Shown one piece after another: positions 9,226-20,205 of a DNA stretch of 64,000 nucleotides. Position numbers and translations under genes: made by a program. Position 1 is the first letter of the stretch. Every line of letters begins with the position of its first letter. The notes under the pieces were generated by a model. It made no database searches, had not been told where the DNA came from, and saw nothing but the letters and a program-made list of their open reading frames with translations. Origin of the DNA: Acinetobacter sp. TGL-Y2 (GTDB lineage Bacteria; Pseudomonadota; Gammaproteobacteria; Pseudomonadales; Moraxellaceae). The stretch lies in assembly GCF_001612555.1 (NCBI RefSeq), contig NZ_CP015110.1:3319729-3383728 (forward strand), in the 5' to 3' direction.

Positions 9226-9996
9226 TTATAACACCTCAAATTCAATACGGCGATTTTTCTTACGTCCTTCAGGACTTGCATTATCTGCAACAGGTTTATC
9301 TGCACCTAAACCTTCGGTACTCAAACGTGTCGCTGCAATGCTTTTAGAAATTAAATATTGTTTCACTGCATCTGCACGCTGTTGACTCAACATTTTATTT
9401 TTATCAGGATTACCTTGACTGTCGGTATGCCCAATAATTTTGACATTTTTGCCCTGAACCCGATTTAACGCAACCACCATCTCGTCTAAGATTTGTGTGC
9501 CTGCAGGTAAAAGTACAGCACTGCCTGATTCAAATTCAATAATACGATTCTTCAATGCATTATCAATCACCGCCTGCTCAGCTTGGTTGACCGACAGTTG
9601 CGAACTAAAACGATAAGGCGCCGTCACCAAGCTTTGAAAATTGCTGGTAAAGGGCTGAATCTCCGCTTGATTCAACATTTTTCCAGACAAATCTACCTGC
9701 GTACCACGCACACTGAGTTTACCTTGAGACACTTTTTTCAAATCTGGTGTAATCACCCGCGTGACTGAATCACTCCAACCATTGGGCGCAGCAACGGGTC
9801 TGACCTGAATCTTGTCAATGATTTGGTCTTCGTTATACACCGAACGCATTTTCACCAAGATCGCTTGTTTACTGGTTTCATTCGGCACGACCCCTTCAAC
9901 CACGATATCTCTAGCAAAGCTTAAACTGCTCAGACTCAAGGCGAAACATAGACTGCTCAGCTTCAAAGCAGTGATCATTTTTGTATTTATCTTCAT
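9226..9996 (-). CDS. OmpA-family lipid-free periplasmic protein of the T6SS cluster
   Basis: A 256-aa protein with a signal peptide ending near S-L-S-F-A. The N-terminal part (about 28-80) has a BON-like appearance (V-E-G-V-V-P-N-E-T-S-K-Q). The C-terminal OmpA peptidoglycan-binding domain (about 145-255) contains I-I-G-H-T-D-S-Q-G-N and Q-R-A-D-A-V-K-Q-Y-L-I. T6SS loci often carry such a wall-binding anchor (TagL/TagN type), here separate from TssL. The stop overlaps the start of no other gene, but tagF ends exactly at its start (1-bp overlap), so the two are co-translated. The precise Acinetobacter name is not assigned. Confidence 0.85.
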   Translation of the reverse strand: MKINTKMITALKLSSLCFALSLSSLSFARDIVVEGVVPNETSKQAILVKMRSVYNEDQIIDKIQVRPVAAPNGWSDSVTRVITPDLKKVSQGKLSVRGTQVDLSGKMLNQAEIQPFTSNFQSLVTAPYRFSSQLSVNQAEQAVIDNALKNRIIEFESGSAVLLPAGTQILDEMVVALNRVQGKNVKIIGHTDSQGNPDKNKMLSQQRADAVKQYLISKSIAATRLSTEGLGADKPVADNASPEGRKKNRRIEFEVL

Positions 9997-10958
9997 TATG
10001 ATTCTTCTATAAAGGTTTGTCTAAACAGTTTCATGCCCTGATTCAGACTGAGTTGTCGTTCGCACAGACCTTGTTCGAGCGCTGCCAAGCCTGCATTTTG
10101 CTCCAAATACGGATCGATCCACTGTGCTTGAACCAAAGACACCCAATGCTCATTTTGCATATTTTGGGTAAAAATATCACTCAAAGCTTCAATGTCTGCA
10201 CCTTGAAAACCAAACAACAGGACGGGATTATCTGAATGCAAAATCCCGATCAACACTTCAGTATTGTGTTTAGACAAGAATCTAGAAATCAAGCTCACCC
10301 AGAAGGCCGCCAACTCATAACAATAGCTTGGATTGTTAATCGGTAAAATCAGCACTTTATTGAGTTTTTCAGTGCCATGTTTAAGCACAGGTTGCAGCAG
10401 TAAGCCCAAACCAATCATGCTTTGGGCAAGCTCATAAACACTGATTTTCATCAGCTGCGCAAAAGAATGCATGGTGTGATTTTCAAAAAATCCACTGGTC
10501 TCTTGAGCATCTAAAACCTGAATTTCACCTTTGAGCTTGGCCAATTTATCCAGCAAAATATCTGGGTCACTGACCGTGCGAAGGATACGATTTTTTTGAA
10601 ATAAATCGATCAATACAGGTTTATAACTATAAGGTGCAAACAACAGGTTTTGAAACGGCGACTTAACTTCAATTAAGTGGCTCAGCACCATCGGAAATTG
10701 ACGACCTGAGCTGTCTTGACTGGTAATTAAGTTTGCCGTTAAGAACATATTTTCTTTGGGATTAGCAATAAAGAAATCCAAAGATGCCAATGAACGATAG
10801 CGCTGATCAAATTCAGGATGCTTCATGGCATGTTCTAAGGCTTCCGTAATCCACTGATCAATCACTTGAATCAGTGCATACTGACCTTTGGTTTTGAGGA
10901 AGTCACCTCGTGCAGGGCTTTTGCCATAATATAAAGGCGTGGTTTTTAGCACGTGCAT
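9996..10958 (-). CDS. tagF: TagF-like T6SS regulator (TagF/ImpM family)
   Basis: A 320-aa protein whose N terminus, [13 protein letters not shown], is the signature of the TagF/ImpM family, cytoplasmic proteins that repress T6SS activity post-translationally in other bacteria. The start at ATG 10958 follows GGAG at 8 nt and leaves a 49-bp gap after tssM; in-frame starts further upstream would overlap the tssM end. The downstream OmpA-like gene begins at its stop. Family assignment is firm; a repressive role here is by analogy. Confidence 0.85.
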   Translation of the reverse strand: MHVLKTTPLYYGKSPARGDFLKTKGQYALIQVIDQWITEALEHAMKHPEFDQRYRSLASLDFFIANPKENMFLTANLITSQDSSGRQFPMVLSHLIEVKSPFQNLLFAPYSYKPVLIDLFQKNRILRTVSDPDILLDKLAKLKGEIQVLDAQETSGFFENHTMHSFAQLMKISVYELAQSMIGLGLLLQPVLKHGTEKLNKVLILPINNPSYCYELAAFWVSLISRFLSKHNTEVLIGILHSDNPVLLFGFQGADIEALSDIFTQNMQNEHWVSLVQAQWIDPYLEQNAGLAALEQGLCERQLSLNQGMKLFRQTFIEES

Positions 10959-11007
10959 AGGGCTACTCCATTGGGGTTCAACATTCGCGTCACTGCTGGG
11001 TATTGAA

Positions 11008-14000
11008 TCATGGGTTCGCAGCTCCTCGTGTTGCATTTTGAAGCGCTGCGGTTGTATTTGGATTGGCAACAGGTGCCGCAGGTGTTGGGGTCGGTGCTTG
11101 CTGCGCCGATACCACACGTACTGTGGCTTTGTTGGTGGTGACTTTATCCACCAATTGCACGCCGTTTAAATCACGGTTGGAACCGACACCCGTGCCACCT
11201 TGACCTGAATTGCCACTGATCAGACGGAAGTTGACCTTCACTGCAACGGACGGCTGCTGTGCACTGGCCCATGTCATCTCGACCACGCCACCTTGCTCGC
11301 GGCGCTGTGAAGAATCGATTAGGCGGTTAATGCCGTATTCACCAGGTGCATCAAAAATCGTATGCGTTTTACCTTCTAAATCAACGGCGGTAATACGTGC
11401 ACCTGGAATTGCACCTGCATTTGGCCAAACAAAATTCACCCACTGTTGAATCCCATTTTCAAAGACCAAACGCTGTCCATCAATATCAATGGTGTAAGAC
11501 AGTAATTGCGGGTTAGGCAATGGATAGAACTGGAAGTTAGACTGATTCGCAGCCGCTGGTGCAGGTGTCGTACCTTGACCCAATGTTCCAGTCGCCACAC
11601 CATTGAGTGGTGCAACATAGCGCTGAAAATTCATTACAAACTGTGGATTTAAGATAATCCCTTGCTCTTTCCATGTTTTAGAGGTCAAGGTATAACCACG
11701 ACGAATCACAAAGGGATCCAGTGTCTCTTTAATAAAGTTGGCAATGCTACCGCCCTCACCGAAGATTTGACCAATTTCACCACTGGTGGCTTGAATGCTT
11801 GCTGACGAATTAAACGGCACTTTTTGGCTTAACGTTTGCGTAAAGGGTTGATACGCTTGCATCGTCCACAATTTATTAATTTCGTCTTGCGTCGGTGGAA
11901 TGAGACTTTCAAAAGATGCCGTCAGTGGGCTCACCAACAGTTTTTGCACCATTTTATTGTCAATATTATTCAGACCTACAGATAACTTTTCATCGACCAA
12001 TTTCTGCGTGGTATTAAATACAGAGGTTTGTTCATTGATGGTTTGCTTGACCAATGCCATCGCATTTGGACCAATATCACCGGCATTACGTAAGTCATTA
12101 AACTTACTACGCACTTGCGCCAAACTTGCCAAGTATTCATCTAATAGTGATTTGTTTTCTTGGTCATCACGTTTACGCACCAACTGATAGAACACATTAA
12201 ATTCTTTCGAAATTGGACCTTGCGCTTGGGTTGCTGCACGCTCGGCGACATTGGCGGCATCTTGACGCAGGACTTTGCGCTTAAACCAAGCCACAAAGCC
12301 GGTTTGTGGCGCTGCCAGCTCTGCCAACACCACAGGATTATCCCAACTGGTTTCTTTGGCTGTGCGTTCAATCAAAATACGAATCGGTGAATTTTGCGGT
12401 TCACCCAACAAATCAATCGATTTATGCTGCTGCGCAAAATCAGCTTGTTTGGCATAGTAAATGCCATTTAAAAATTTACGCCATTCAGCAATATATTCTT
12501 TTTTATAAACATCGGTCAATTGACGACGAATCTGATCAGGGCTGCCGCTGAAGGTTAAGTCATCCGATTGATTGCTGTTCAGTACCCAATCACGTGAATC
12601 GGTTGGGCTGTTTGCTGCTTCATCAATCGCTTTTTCAACGTATTCACTCCATGCTTTTTGTGTGAATACGCCCGGTAAAGCGTATGAACCCAGCACCACA
12701 GCGCGGTTAGGCTCACCCACAATTTGCGCTGTAGTGACCGCTGGGTAACGCACTGCTGCACGCATTTTAATTTCATTATAAACACGATCACGCGCAGGCA
12801 TCCCTTTCATCACAGCAAGTAACACTTGACGGCTTTGGTCGACCAATTGCGAATCTGAGTCTAGTTTCGGGAATTTTTGATCATTGGCTAAGGTCATCGC
12901 ATAGGTCAGCACTTGCTCAGCTTTTTGAATCATTTCACCGCGTGGCATTTGACCCCGATTGGCATCGAGCCATGAACGCCAAAAACGGGTGACTTGATCA
13001 CTTAAATGCCCTGCTTCCATATATTGAGGATTACTCATCATCAAGTAAGCTTTTAGAGCATTGTAGGCATCTTGCGGATTGGCATCTGAAGGCTCAAGAT
13101 TGGTTTGCGCAGGACGTGCGCCTGCCACCTGTTGTACATCTACATTCACGTGATTCGATCTTAAGGTCGCTTCATTGCCTTTCACGCGTTGTAAAAACTG
13201 CGCTATATTTTGTTGCGATGGCTCTAAAACTATTTGACGAATACCATTTAAGTATTCGGTTTTTAATTTTTCGCGTAAATCATTGCCTTGATATAAACCA
13301 AAACCAAATTTCAATGGACGATTTTCATCAAAACCATCGAGCTGCTCTAAACGCTGCTGAAGCACCAACAATGCATCCAATTGAGTCGAGAGATTTTGAC
13401 CCGATGCTTGTTCCATTTGTACGACTTTATTTAAATCTGCTTGAACGTCTGCAATCAGTTGCTGGTTATTTCGGTAGGACCATACCCACAGTCCCAAAAT
13501 CACCGACACGCCCAATAACGCTGCAATAAAGCTCAAATAACGCTGACGCTTTTTGCCCGGATTAATATGCTGCTTGACCAAGTTTTTGTCTTTTAAGATC
13601 ACATCCGAAAACAGACCTTTTAAGAAATAACCATGGTTTTGCGATACCGAATTTTTCGGGATGCCGTGTTCACTGTTCGGGATTTTATTTAAATTAAACT
13701 CTTGAGCAATTTGCTCAGTCATTGGACTTTCAATCACGCCTTCTTGCAGTGCACTGGTAAAATAAAAGCCACGGAAAACCGGTTTAAACTGATAAGGATT
13801 TTCTTCAAACAAAGTCCCAATAAAGGTTTTTAGCGCAGGTTTAAGCGTCTTAAACTCTAAAGGAAAGGTCATCACACTCGGTGAGATATTTTGTGCATGG
13901 CGACGACTTAAATGCGTGGTACTGACGCTCTTCAAGCCATCATATAAAATATTGTAATGCTGCTCGAACAGCTCTACCGCATTGTTGGATGAATCTGGAT

Positions 14001-14868
14001 TATAAGGAAGTGTTGCGCCCCACACCTGATCAAACTCGTCTTGATCATAACAGTCAAAAAATTCGGTGAACCCTGCAATTAAGTCCATTTTAGAAAAGAC
14101 CAAATACACCGGTGCAAAAATCTCTAAGCGTTCAGTTAAATCTTGAATACGTGCGCGTAAGTTCTTTGCCAGCTTGAGTGATTTTTCAGGACTTTGACTG
14201 ATTAATTCAGCAATACTGACCGTGACAATTAAACCGTTAATCGGTGCTTTAGAACGATTTTTTTTCAATAAGTTTAAAAAGCCGATCCACTCTGAATGAT
14301 CTTCTGAATACACAGAATAACGCCCTGCAGTATCCAGCAATACACCTTCCGTGGAGAAAAACCAGTCACAGTTACGTGTACCACTTAAACCAGAAGATAC
14401 TGCGCTTTGATGCGTCTCTTCAAAAGGGAATTTTAAACCTGAGTTATAAATGGCAGAACTTTTACCTGCAGCTGGGTTACCAATGACCATATACCATGGC
14501 AATTCATATAAGGCTGCGTTGCCTTTTTTATCGCCCAGTTTTGACTTTCGAATCAGCTGAATTGATTCTTTCATTTGTTGATTGACTAATGAAAGTTCAT
14601 CTTTATCTTTTTGTTTTCCGTATTCAGCTTGGGTATCTTTCTCAATGGCTTCAGCCAGTTCTTCACCTTGCTGTTCATTACGACGACGTTGAATAAACCA
14701 ATAGATGCCATAAGCGATCAAACCGATCACATAAGCGGCCGCCAAAGGCCAAAAATACTGTCTTGGAATGGTGTTATAGGCAGAGACCAACGCAACAAAC
14801 AAAGACAATGCAATGATTGCCTTTGGATTGGTCACGTACTGCCATACATAGCCTAAAATTATATACAT
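11008..14868 (-). CDS. tssM: T6SS membrane-complex protein TssM (IcmF)
   Basis: A 1286-aa inner-membrane protein that with TssL forms the T6SS trans-envelope channel. Two hydrophobic helices lie near residues 14-33 and 38-59, followed by a cytoplasmic NTPase-like domain with the Walker A motif [10 protein letters not shown] near 132. A third helix near 450 ([13 protein letters not shown]) leads into a large periplasmic domain with the IcmF C-terminal beta domain. No tssJ lipoprotein gene is nearby, so this TssM must reach the outer membrane through other partners. The C terminus is rich in Ala, Pro and Thr. Confidence 0.97.
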   Translation of the reverse strand: MYIILGYVWQYVTNPKAIIALSLFVALVSAYNTIPRQYFWPLAAAYVIGLIAYGIYWFIQRRRNEQQGEELAEAIEKDTQAEYGKQKDKDELSLVNQQMKESIQLIRKSKLGDKKGNAALYELPWYMVIGNPAAGKSSAIYNSGLKFPFEETHQSAVSSGLSGTRNCDWFFSTEGVLLDTAGRYSVYSEDHSEWIGFLNLLKKNRSKAPINGLIVTVSIAELISQSPEKSLKLAKNLRARIQDLTERLEIFAPVYLVFSKMDLIAGFTEFFDCYDQDEFDQVWGATLPYNPDSSNNAVELFEQHYNILYDGLKSVSTTHLSRRHAQNISPSVMTFPLEFKTLKPALKTFIGTLFEENPYQFKPVFRGFYFTSALQEGVIESPMTEQIAQEFNLNKIPNSEHGIPKNSVSQNHGYFLKGLFSDVILKDKNLVKQHINPGKKRQRYLSFIAALLGVSVILGLWVWSYRNNQQLIADVQADLNKVVQMEQASGQNLSTQLDALLVLQQRLEQLDGFDENRPLKFGFGLYQGNDLREKLKTEYLNGIRQIVLEPSQQNIAQFLQRVKGNEATLRSNHVNVDVQQVAGARPAQTNLEPSDANPQDAYNALKAYLMMSNPQYMEAGHLSDQVTRFWRSWLDANRGQMPRGEMIQKAEQVLTYAMTLANDQKFPKLDSDSQLVDQSRQVLLAVMKGMPARDRVYNEIKMRAAVRYPAVTTAQIVGEPNRAVVLGSYALPGVFTQKAWSEYVEKAIDEAANSPTDSRDWVLNSNQSDDLTFSGSPDQIRRQLTDVYKKEYIAEWRKFLNGIYYAKQADFAQQHKSIDLLGEPQNSPIRILIERTAKETSWDNPVVLAELAAPQTGFVAWFKRKVLRQDAANVAERAATQAQGPISKEFNVFYQLVRKRDDQENKSLLDEYLASLAQVRSKFNDLRNAGDIGPNAMALVKQTINEQTSVFNTTQKLVDEKLSVGLNNIDNKMVQKLLVSPLTASFESLIPPTQDEINKLWTMQAYQPFTQTLSQKVPFNSSASIQATSGEIGQIFGEGGSIANFIKETLDPFVIRRGYTLTSKTWKEQGIILNPQFVMNFQRYVAPLNGVATGTLGQGTTPAPAAANQSNFQFYPLPNPQLLSYTIDIDGQRLVFENGIQQWVNFVWPNAGAIPGARITAVDLEGKTHTIFDAPGEYGINRLIDSSQRREQGGVVEMTWASAQQPSVAVKVNFRLISGNSGQGGTGVGSNRDLNGVQLVDKVTTNKATVRVVSAQQAPTPTPAAPVANPNTTAALQNATRGAANP

Positions 14869-14910
14869 GAGTTTCTCATTCTTTTATTAAACTTTACAAA
14901 ATAGGTTAGA

Positions 14911-16326
14911 TCAAACAGCAACTTCGTCACCTTCTATGTCACCTTCTATTTTTTCAATGAAGCTTTGGGTATGCTGTTGTTCACAGCAATACACCAATGT
15001 GACGAGGTCATCTGGGGCTTGCAGGGCGAGCATAAATCCAAAAACTTTGGCGATATTTTCCGTCTGACCAAGACTTTGCTTCATAAATAAATAATGGTGC
15101 TGTTCTATCGGGGTTTGTGCAAAATTGTGCTCTAAATGCTTTACCACTTTTAAATCTGTGATATCGTCCAGTTGCATCACAAAAGGCTGTTCTTGTTGAT
15201 ATTGTTCAAGCTTTTCATAATTTAGGTGTTGCAACGTATTGGAAAGCTGAGCTTCATTCAACGCTATTTTTATCATTTTTTGTGGCAACAATTCATTTAT
15301 TAACACTGATGTCGCGGCTAGACAACAACTTCCAATAAATTCAGACGGAATATAATGCTCAGACACCCATGTTTTTTCATCCACTATGTCTTGATCAATT
15401 TCTGAGTCCACCGCCAATATCAAGCTGACCGTATCTGGGCTCTTTTCAATCTGCTGTAACAAGTCCAACCAGTTTTTATAGGCGGTTTCTTTACCCCAAT
15501 AATGAAACTCCACGTGGAACTTCTGCGGAATATAACCCAAGCTAATTAAGAACTGCTCAATTTGCTCTTGGGTATCACTCTCATCCCAAGTATGTAAAAC
15601 ATCTTCAGCTAAAATCAAATGAATCTGCAGCTGGTTCAAGCGCGCAACCTGCTCTGCCCTTCTGTCTAAAGTCGGCTCATCATCGACTTCTGCATGAGGA
15701 TCAATCCAAGCGGGATGCATACGATACTCTTGCACCAACTGACCTTCATAAAATAGGGAAGATTTTTTTAGATGTTCTGCCACCTGCCACAAGGTTTGGC
15801 TCTGATGTTCTAATTGCTGTTTTATGAGCGCGCTGATGCGACATTGACGAGCGCTAAGCGATGTAAAGTCGTCTTCGTTCTCATCACCCAGTAAATCGTC
15901 TAAATCTGCAATCCGATAACTTAAAATAGGCAAACCATAGCCGTTTTGTAGCTTTTGATCCAATTCAGCACTTTTAAAGTTTTTGATTTCATCCCAAATT
16001 GAGTCATTCTCACCTAAAGCACTCAATGCACCGCTGGAAAACACATTTAAATGTAACCACTCAATTTGCTCTGGCGCAAGCTGCACGGTGTCATCTTGTT
16101 CACTTGCCAGTGTCGGATTATTTTTCTTTTCTTGTTGTTCTTGATACCACTTTTTAATCAGAAATGGCATGACCATGAGGAAGGTCAGTGCAAAAGGAAT
16201 TAAACCAAAAAAAATCAATAAATCTTGGGTCGCGGGGTCATAATTGACATCACGCCAATACAACACCACTATGCTGGACACTAAAATAAAAACAGTGGCA
16301 AAAACGCCTAAAATAATTTTGATCAT
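14911..16326 (-). CDS. T6SS-associated membrane protein of unknown function (between tssG and tssM)
   Basis: A 471-aa protein I do not recognise by domain. Two hydrophobic segments at the N terminus (about residues 2-24 and 36-60) are followed by an acidic, Gln-rich soluble region of about 400 residues, suggesting anchorage with a large cytoplasmic domain. Its start overlaps the tssG stop by 4 bp (ATGA), so it is translationally coupled to the baseplate genes, and tssM follows 42 bp later. Its position matches an Acinetobacter-specific accessory slot in T6SS loci (described as asaB, from memory). A link between baseplate and membrane complex is plausible inference only. Confidence 0.75.
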   Translation of the reverse strand: MIKIILGVFATVFILVSSIVVLYWRDVNYDPATQDLLIFFGLIPFALTFLMVMPFLIKKWYQEQQEKKNNPTLASEQDDTVQLAPEQIEWLHLNVFSSGALSALGENDSIWDEIKNFKSAELDQKLQNGYGLPILSYRIADLDDLLGDENEDDFTSLSARQCRISALIKQQLEHQSQTLWQVAEHLKKSSLFYEGQLVQEYRMHPAWIDPHAEVDDEPTLDRRAEQVARLNQLQIHLILAEDVLHTWDESDTQEQIEQFLISLGYIPQKFHVEFHYWGKETAYKNWLDLLQQIEKSPDTVSLILAVDSEIDQDIVDEKTWVSEHYIPSEFIGSCCLAATSVLINELLPQKMIKIALNEAQLSNTLQHLNYEKLEQYQQEQPFVMQLDDITDLKVVKHLEHNFAQTPIEQHHYLFMKQSLGQTENIAKVFGFMLALQAPDDLVTLVYCCEQQHTQSFIEKIEGDIEGDEVAV

Positions 16327-17318
16327 GATGCCACCCCAAGTAGTGCATAACGAGTTTCACCATTATCTTTTGGCGTATCCAGCATTAAAAAAGCCCCTTG
16401 ATTTAAACCAAAGAATTGCGATGAACTTAAACAAATCGGTTGAACTTCTTTCTGATCTAAAATTAAACGCACATCAACCAAGAGTGTTGGACTACACCAG
16501 CTCTGCAACAAACTTTTCAACTTTTTACTGGCTTTTTGGTTCGGCAGAAAATCCAAATAGGCTTTGCGGCTTAAGGGTCCAATTTGAATTTCAATCTTGC
16601 CATCAATCTGTTTAATGCTTTCCCCACAGAAGGTATTGATCCCCAGCAAACTTGGATTTTTGCCGCCTAAAACGGTACGCTGCTCGTCTGCCAACTTAAA
16701 CTTTTCTTCGATGAACTCCTGCACAGCCACATTTTGATTAAATACACGGGTTAACATGGTTTTCAACGCATGTGCGGTATTGTTTTGTCCCTGCATTAAA
16801 CCTGCAAATTCGGCGAAATAATCATCTAACTCAACTTGCTGGTGTTGCTCGCTCACATAGCCATTGAGTGCATGTAAAATATTTAAATAATGGTTTTCAT
16901 TTTCAATTTCATATCGAACAGGCAAGTTATAGGTCATACACGAGTCAACATATTGCGCCGTGAGCTTATGATTAAATAGACCTAAAAACTTGACTGTTTC
17001 TTTACGCTGGATACGTGAGGCTTGTTTGACTTTGTTGGTATAGGTATAAGGTAAAGCACCTTGCATACCCGTCAGACCAACCATTAAGTTGGTCAAATGT
17101 ACTCGCTCATCTACAATCGATAGCGATTCAATCTCAGTTTTCGGAAAATTCAGCTCTAGTGAGGACTCAAAGCTAAATTCGTCTGCCCAATATTTTAAAT
17201 GCTGCTGATAAGGCACATGACGCAAAACTCGCGTACTTTGAACCAGCTCAAATGCTGTCGGGACTTTGAATAACTCATCCGTTACAGAAGCTTCTTGCCA
17301 CCAACGTTCTGAACGCAT
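16323..17318 (-). CDS. tssG: T6SS baseplate subunit TssG
   Basis: A 331-aa cytoplasmic baseplate wedge component that binds TssF, TssE and TssK. Family features are the N-terminal F-E-L-V-Q-S-T-R-V-L-R, L-T-N-L-M-V-G-L-T-G-M-Q-G-A-L-P near residue 76, and G-P-L-S-R-K-A-Y-L-D-F-L-P near 246. The ATG at 17318 follows AGGAG at 8 nt and overlaps the 3' end of tssF by 37 bp. It overlaps the next gene by ATGA. Length is normal. Confidence 0.95.
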   Translation of the reverse strand: MRSERWWQEASVTDELFKVPTAFELVQSTRVLRHVPYQQHLKYWADEFSFESSLELNFPKTEIESLSIVDERVHLTNLMVGLTGMQGALPYTYTNKVKQASRIQRKETVKFLGLFNHKLTAQYVDSCMTYNLPVRYEIENENHYLNILHALNGYVSEQHQQVELDDYFAEFAGLMQGQNNTAHALKTMLTRVFNQNVAVQEFIEEKFKLADEQRTVLGGKNPSLLGINTFCGESIKQIDGKIEIQIGPLSRKAYLDFLPNQKASKKLKSLLQSWCSPTLLVDVRLILDQKEVQPICLSSSQFFGLNQGAFLMLDTPKDNGETRYALLGVAS

Positions 17319-19090
17319 TGGTATAACTCCTGCTGAGAATGAACATCAAAAATTACCACATCGACAAAACTGTTCATTTGAACTTTCAAATTAAACACAT
17401 GGCTCAATAACTGACTAAAAATATATAAACTGTGACCGCGGAAAACCTGCTCATCAATATGTAAGCTCACTTTGACCCCGCGGACAAACATCGGGAAAGG
17501 TTTGGCTTCGACCAATTTATGCGTTAAGCCAAATTCGACTTGTTTAATCGCATCAATCAGCAAATGATTTTCTTTGGTTTTAGGCAGGTTATATAGCTCG
17601 AGTAATTCTTTAACGTGACTGACCGCATCACCTTTCATCAGTGCCAAAGTGTTCAGCGATAGATGTGAAATAATGCGCCACTGTTCTTTTTGATTTTGTT
17701 CAAACTGATGCGGTAAGCTCGGACGCTTAAGCACCAAAGCACGGCGCGCAAGGCTACTGTCATTTAAGTTCAAAATATTATTGGATTGACTCAACGCTTC
17801 ATGCGGCAGATTACGGTTAGAACAGAGTAATTTGGTACTGATAAAATCAGATTTGGTGTCATACGGGGTTAAATGTTTTGAGATAATCGAATAACCCGTC
17901 TCGACATATTTGCTGTGCAATTGTGCGGGATTCAAAGCATAAAAAAATTGCACTTTTTCATCATGATAATGACTCATCGCAAAAAAAGGCAAAATAGGAA
18001 AGAACACTTGATCCTGATTGGTTTTCTCACGGATCATGTTCATCTCAATGATCGAATAGACTTGATAAAACTCAGGATGATGGGCGTCTGTTAACAGCGG
18101 ATATTCGAGCTGTTTATGATTAATTTTCTGGGGTTCTGCACTTTTTTCAAATAAATTGATGGCGGGTGTGCTAAACAGCTTAAAGTTGGCAATGTTGAGT
18201 TCCGAATAGTTTCGAATCACTGCTTGATCATTTAAATTCAATTTAAAATGAATCTGAATTTCGAAGTTTGATTGCTCTTTAATGATGCCTTTGAGCACAC
18301 TCAAATCAAGATTTAAAAAATTATATTTTTCAGAAAAACAGAAATACTCCATCAATAACCGATAAGCGTGATGAGTATGCTGATCAATGGGTAATAGACT
18401 TTGTGTTTCATCAAAACCCATGACTGTAAATGGGTTGTTAATTTCAACTGCACGATTGCCGACTTTAATTGAAAAGCCCGTGCTGGATTTAAAAATACTG
18501 TCTAAAACTTGCAGTGGAAAATTTGAAATTGCATCTAGATAAATGGGCAATTTTTCATTGACCAGCCAGGTCTGTGCTTGGTTAAAAATTTCAAAACCCA
18601 AAACCAAAGTTGCATTTTGATTCAAATGCATATGCGCCGTAGGATTGGTCTTAAAGTTTAAATGACTAAGTGAAATGGGTAAAAGTTTGACGTCTTGCGT
18701 GGTGTTAAATTCACATTGCACACCCTTAAAACTCCGCGACTTCAACGTGGTCTGTTGCGGAATGAAATGCGCTTCTGTCAGCTGTTTGACTTTATTCAGG
18801 TCTTCAAAGCTCACCACCGTACAGCCAGGAAAATGGCGCAGATACTGAGGAAACATCACTTCAAATAAAGCACGTGTAAACACGTCATAGCTGTCTGCGA
18901 GTTTTTTATCGACTCGTGCAGCAATGAGCGAAAATGCTTGAATCAACCGTTCGATATGAGGATCGTCAATTTGCTCTTGGTTCAGTGACAGTCGCTGCGC
19001 TATTTTTGGATATTTTTGTGCAAACTCACGGGACTGCTGACCAAACTCTTGTAACTGTTTCTCATAATACGGTAAAAGTTCTTCTATCAC
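17282..19090 (-). CDS. tssF: T6SS baseplate subunit TssF
   Basis: A 602-aa baseplate protein of the TssF (VasA/ImpG) family. The N terminus L-P-Y-Y-E-K-Q-L-Q-E-F and the L-I-Q-A-F-S-L-I-A-A-R stretch near residue 48 are typical, as is F-P-Q-Y-L-R-H-F-P-G-C near 75. TssF and TssG form the wedges that surround the spike before sheath assembly. It lies between tssE (15-bp gap) and tssG (37-bp overlap). Confidence 0.95.
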   Translation of the reverse strand: MIEELLPYYEKQLQEFGQQSREFAQKYPKIAQRLSLNQEQIDDPHIERLIQAFSLIAARVDKKLADSYDVFTRALFEVMFPQYLRHFPGCTVVSFEDLNKVKQLTEAHFIPQQTTLKSRSFKGVQCEFNTTQDVKLLPISLSHLNFKTNPTAHMHLNQNATLVLGFEIFNQAQTWLVNEKLPIYLDAISNFPLQVLDSIFKSSTGFSIKVGNRAVEINNPFTVMGFDETQSLLPIDQHTHHAYRLLMEYFCFSEKYNFLNLDLSVLKGIIKEQSNFEIQIHFKLNLNDQAVIRNYSELNIANFKLFSTPAINLFEKSAEPQKINHKQLEYPLLTDAHHPEFYQVYSIIEMNMIREKTNQDQVFFPILPFFAMSHYHDEKVQFFYALNPAQLHSKYVETGYSIISKHLTPYDTKSDFISTKLLCSNRNLPHEALSQSNNILNLNDSSLARRALVLKRPSLPHQFEQNQKEQWRIISHLSLNTLALMKGDAVSHVKELLELYNLPKTKENHLLIDAIKQVEFGLTHKLVEAKPFPMFVRGVKVSLHIDEQVFRGHSLYIFSQLLSHVFNLKVQMNSFVDVVIFDVHSQQELYQCVQNVGGKKLL

Positions 19091-19105
19091 GGGATCCCCA
19101 ATCGT

Positions 19106-19579
19106 TTAAGATCTTGCAGAAATTACATATTGTTGTGTAGTAGGTTTTAATAAGGCATCAAAGACAACAGGTTCATATAAGGGATGGATGTTTAAATAGG
19201 CTTGAATGCTTAGACATAACGACCCCATATTATGTCCATCCAATAACATCTCTACTTTAATCTGGGTTAAACGAGGTTCATGCGCGGCAATCGATTGTTC
19301 AATCGATTGACAGATTTTGTCCCGATCGGCGGGGTTGGCGGTGGAAAGACCCACAAAATCAATAATGCCAAACTGTAAAATGGATTTCTTCACCAAAGGA
19401 AAATCATCGATTTGTTCTAATTTTGCCATCCGGCTATTGAGTAAATCTTCTAAATCGTGAGCGACAGATTCTCGCAGCTCTTGTATGGATAAACCCTTGA
19501 GCTGTTCGTCATCATTGGTAATCAAGCGATCAAATAAAGTCGACCTGAAACCAAAAGGATATAAATGATCTAAATTCAT
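19106..19579 (-). CDS. tssE: T6SS baseplate subunit TssE (gp25-like)
   Basis: A 157-aa protein homologous to phage T4 gp25, which starts sheath polymerisation at the baseplate. It opens with P-F-G-F-R-S-T-L-F-D-R-L, a common TssE start, and contains R-M-A-K-L and L-Q-F-G-I-I-D-F-V-G in the core. It is separated from hcp by a 76-bp gap holding a hairpin, so it may be expressed at lower level than hcp. Confidence 0.93.
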   Translation of the reverse strand: MNLDHLYPFGFRSTLFDRLITNDDEQLKGLSIQELRESVAHDLEDLLNSRMAKLEQIDDFPLVKKSILQFGIIDFVGLSTANPADRDKICQSIEQSIAAHEPRLTQIKVEMLLDGHNMGSLCLSIQAYLNIHPLYEPVVFDALLKPTTQQYVISARS

Positions 19580-19607
19580 TCTATTTTAAAACATCAATTC
19601 ATGAGAA

Positions 19608-19636
19608 ATAGAGGCTAACTTGACGTTAACCTCTAT
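19608..19636 (-). promoter_or_regulatory. Intercistronic hairpin between hcp and tssE
   Basis: ATAGAGG and CCTCTAT, extended by TAAC/GTTA after one mismatch, form a stem directly downstream of hcp. The T run is weak, so it may act as a partial terminator or as a 3'-end stabiliser that raises hcp message over the baseplate genes. Function is inferred. Confidence 0.55.
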
Positions 19637-19655
19637 CTCGAACCACAATCTAAAA

Positions 19656-20159
19656 TTACGCAGCGTAAGACGCTGTGTTATTCGAAAGTGACCATTTTTT
19701 AGTAACAGCACCTTTTGCAGTACCGTTAATATCTTGTTGATTATAGGTCCACTCAACCGCAGCATACTTCAGACCGAATGCTTCAGTTGGTACGCCTTCT
19801 TCATTTACAGTCGGTGTTACGCTTGAAACAAGAACGTGTTTCAATTTGATTTGTAAATACTTGATACGCTTATCGCCGTTTGCACGGTAGTAATCAATCT
19901 GAACTTCATCAAATGTGTAACCTGCTGAACATGCTTCCCAAAGTTTAGGACTTGTTGCATCCAAATCTTTGACAAAAATCATGTCAGAATGTTCAACACG
20001 TTCCGCAGTATGACCACCAACGCTTGAAGAAGTCGCTGATTTAGGCTGACGAATGTTGTGAGACCAAGAATTTACTTCAAGCCAATCTTTGTGCTCAGTG
20101 TCACGAGATTCGCCATCAACTTTGTATTTTCCTCGAAATTGAACATATATATCTTTCAT
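19656..20159 (-). CDS. hcp: T6SS inner-tube protein Hcp (TssD)
   Basis: A 167-aa protein whose hexamers stack into the secreted T6SS tube; Hcp in culture medium is the usual marker of an active system. It starts M-K-D-I-Y-V-Q-F-R-G-K-Y, typical of the Acinetobacter/Hcp1-like family, with an H-K-D-W-L-E-V-N-S-W segment and V-E-H-S-D-M-I-F-V-K-D in the core. The ATG at 20159 has AGGAAA at 7 nt. It sits between tssC and tssE, the standard order for this genus. Confidence 0.96.
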   Translation of the reverse strand: MKDIYVQFRGKYKVDGESRDTEHKDWLEVNSWSHNIRQPKSATSSSVGGHTAERVEHSDMIFVKDLDATSPKLWEACSAGYTFDEVQIDYYRANGDKRIKYLQIKLKHVLVSSVTPTVNEEGVPTEAFGLKYAAVEWTYNQQDINGTAKGAVTKKWSLSNNTASYAA

Positions 20160-20205
20160 TGAAGATTTCCTGTTTTATTTAACATTATTATAAAGTTGCC
20201 CTATT

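Noticed and set aside
15508-15523. CCACGTGGAAC palindrome resembling a parS site inside the T6SS accessory gene
   Set aside because: It differs from the consensus at four outer positions and lies in a coding frame; far from the origin. Probably chance.
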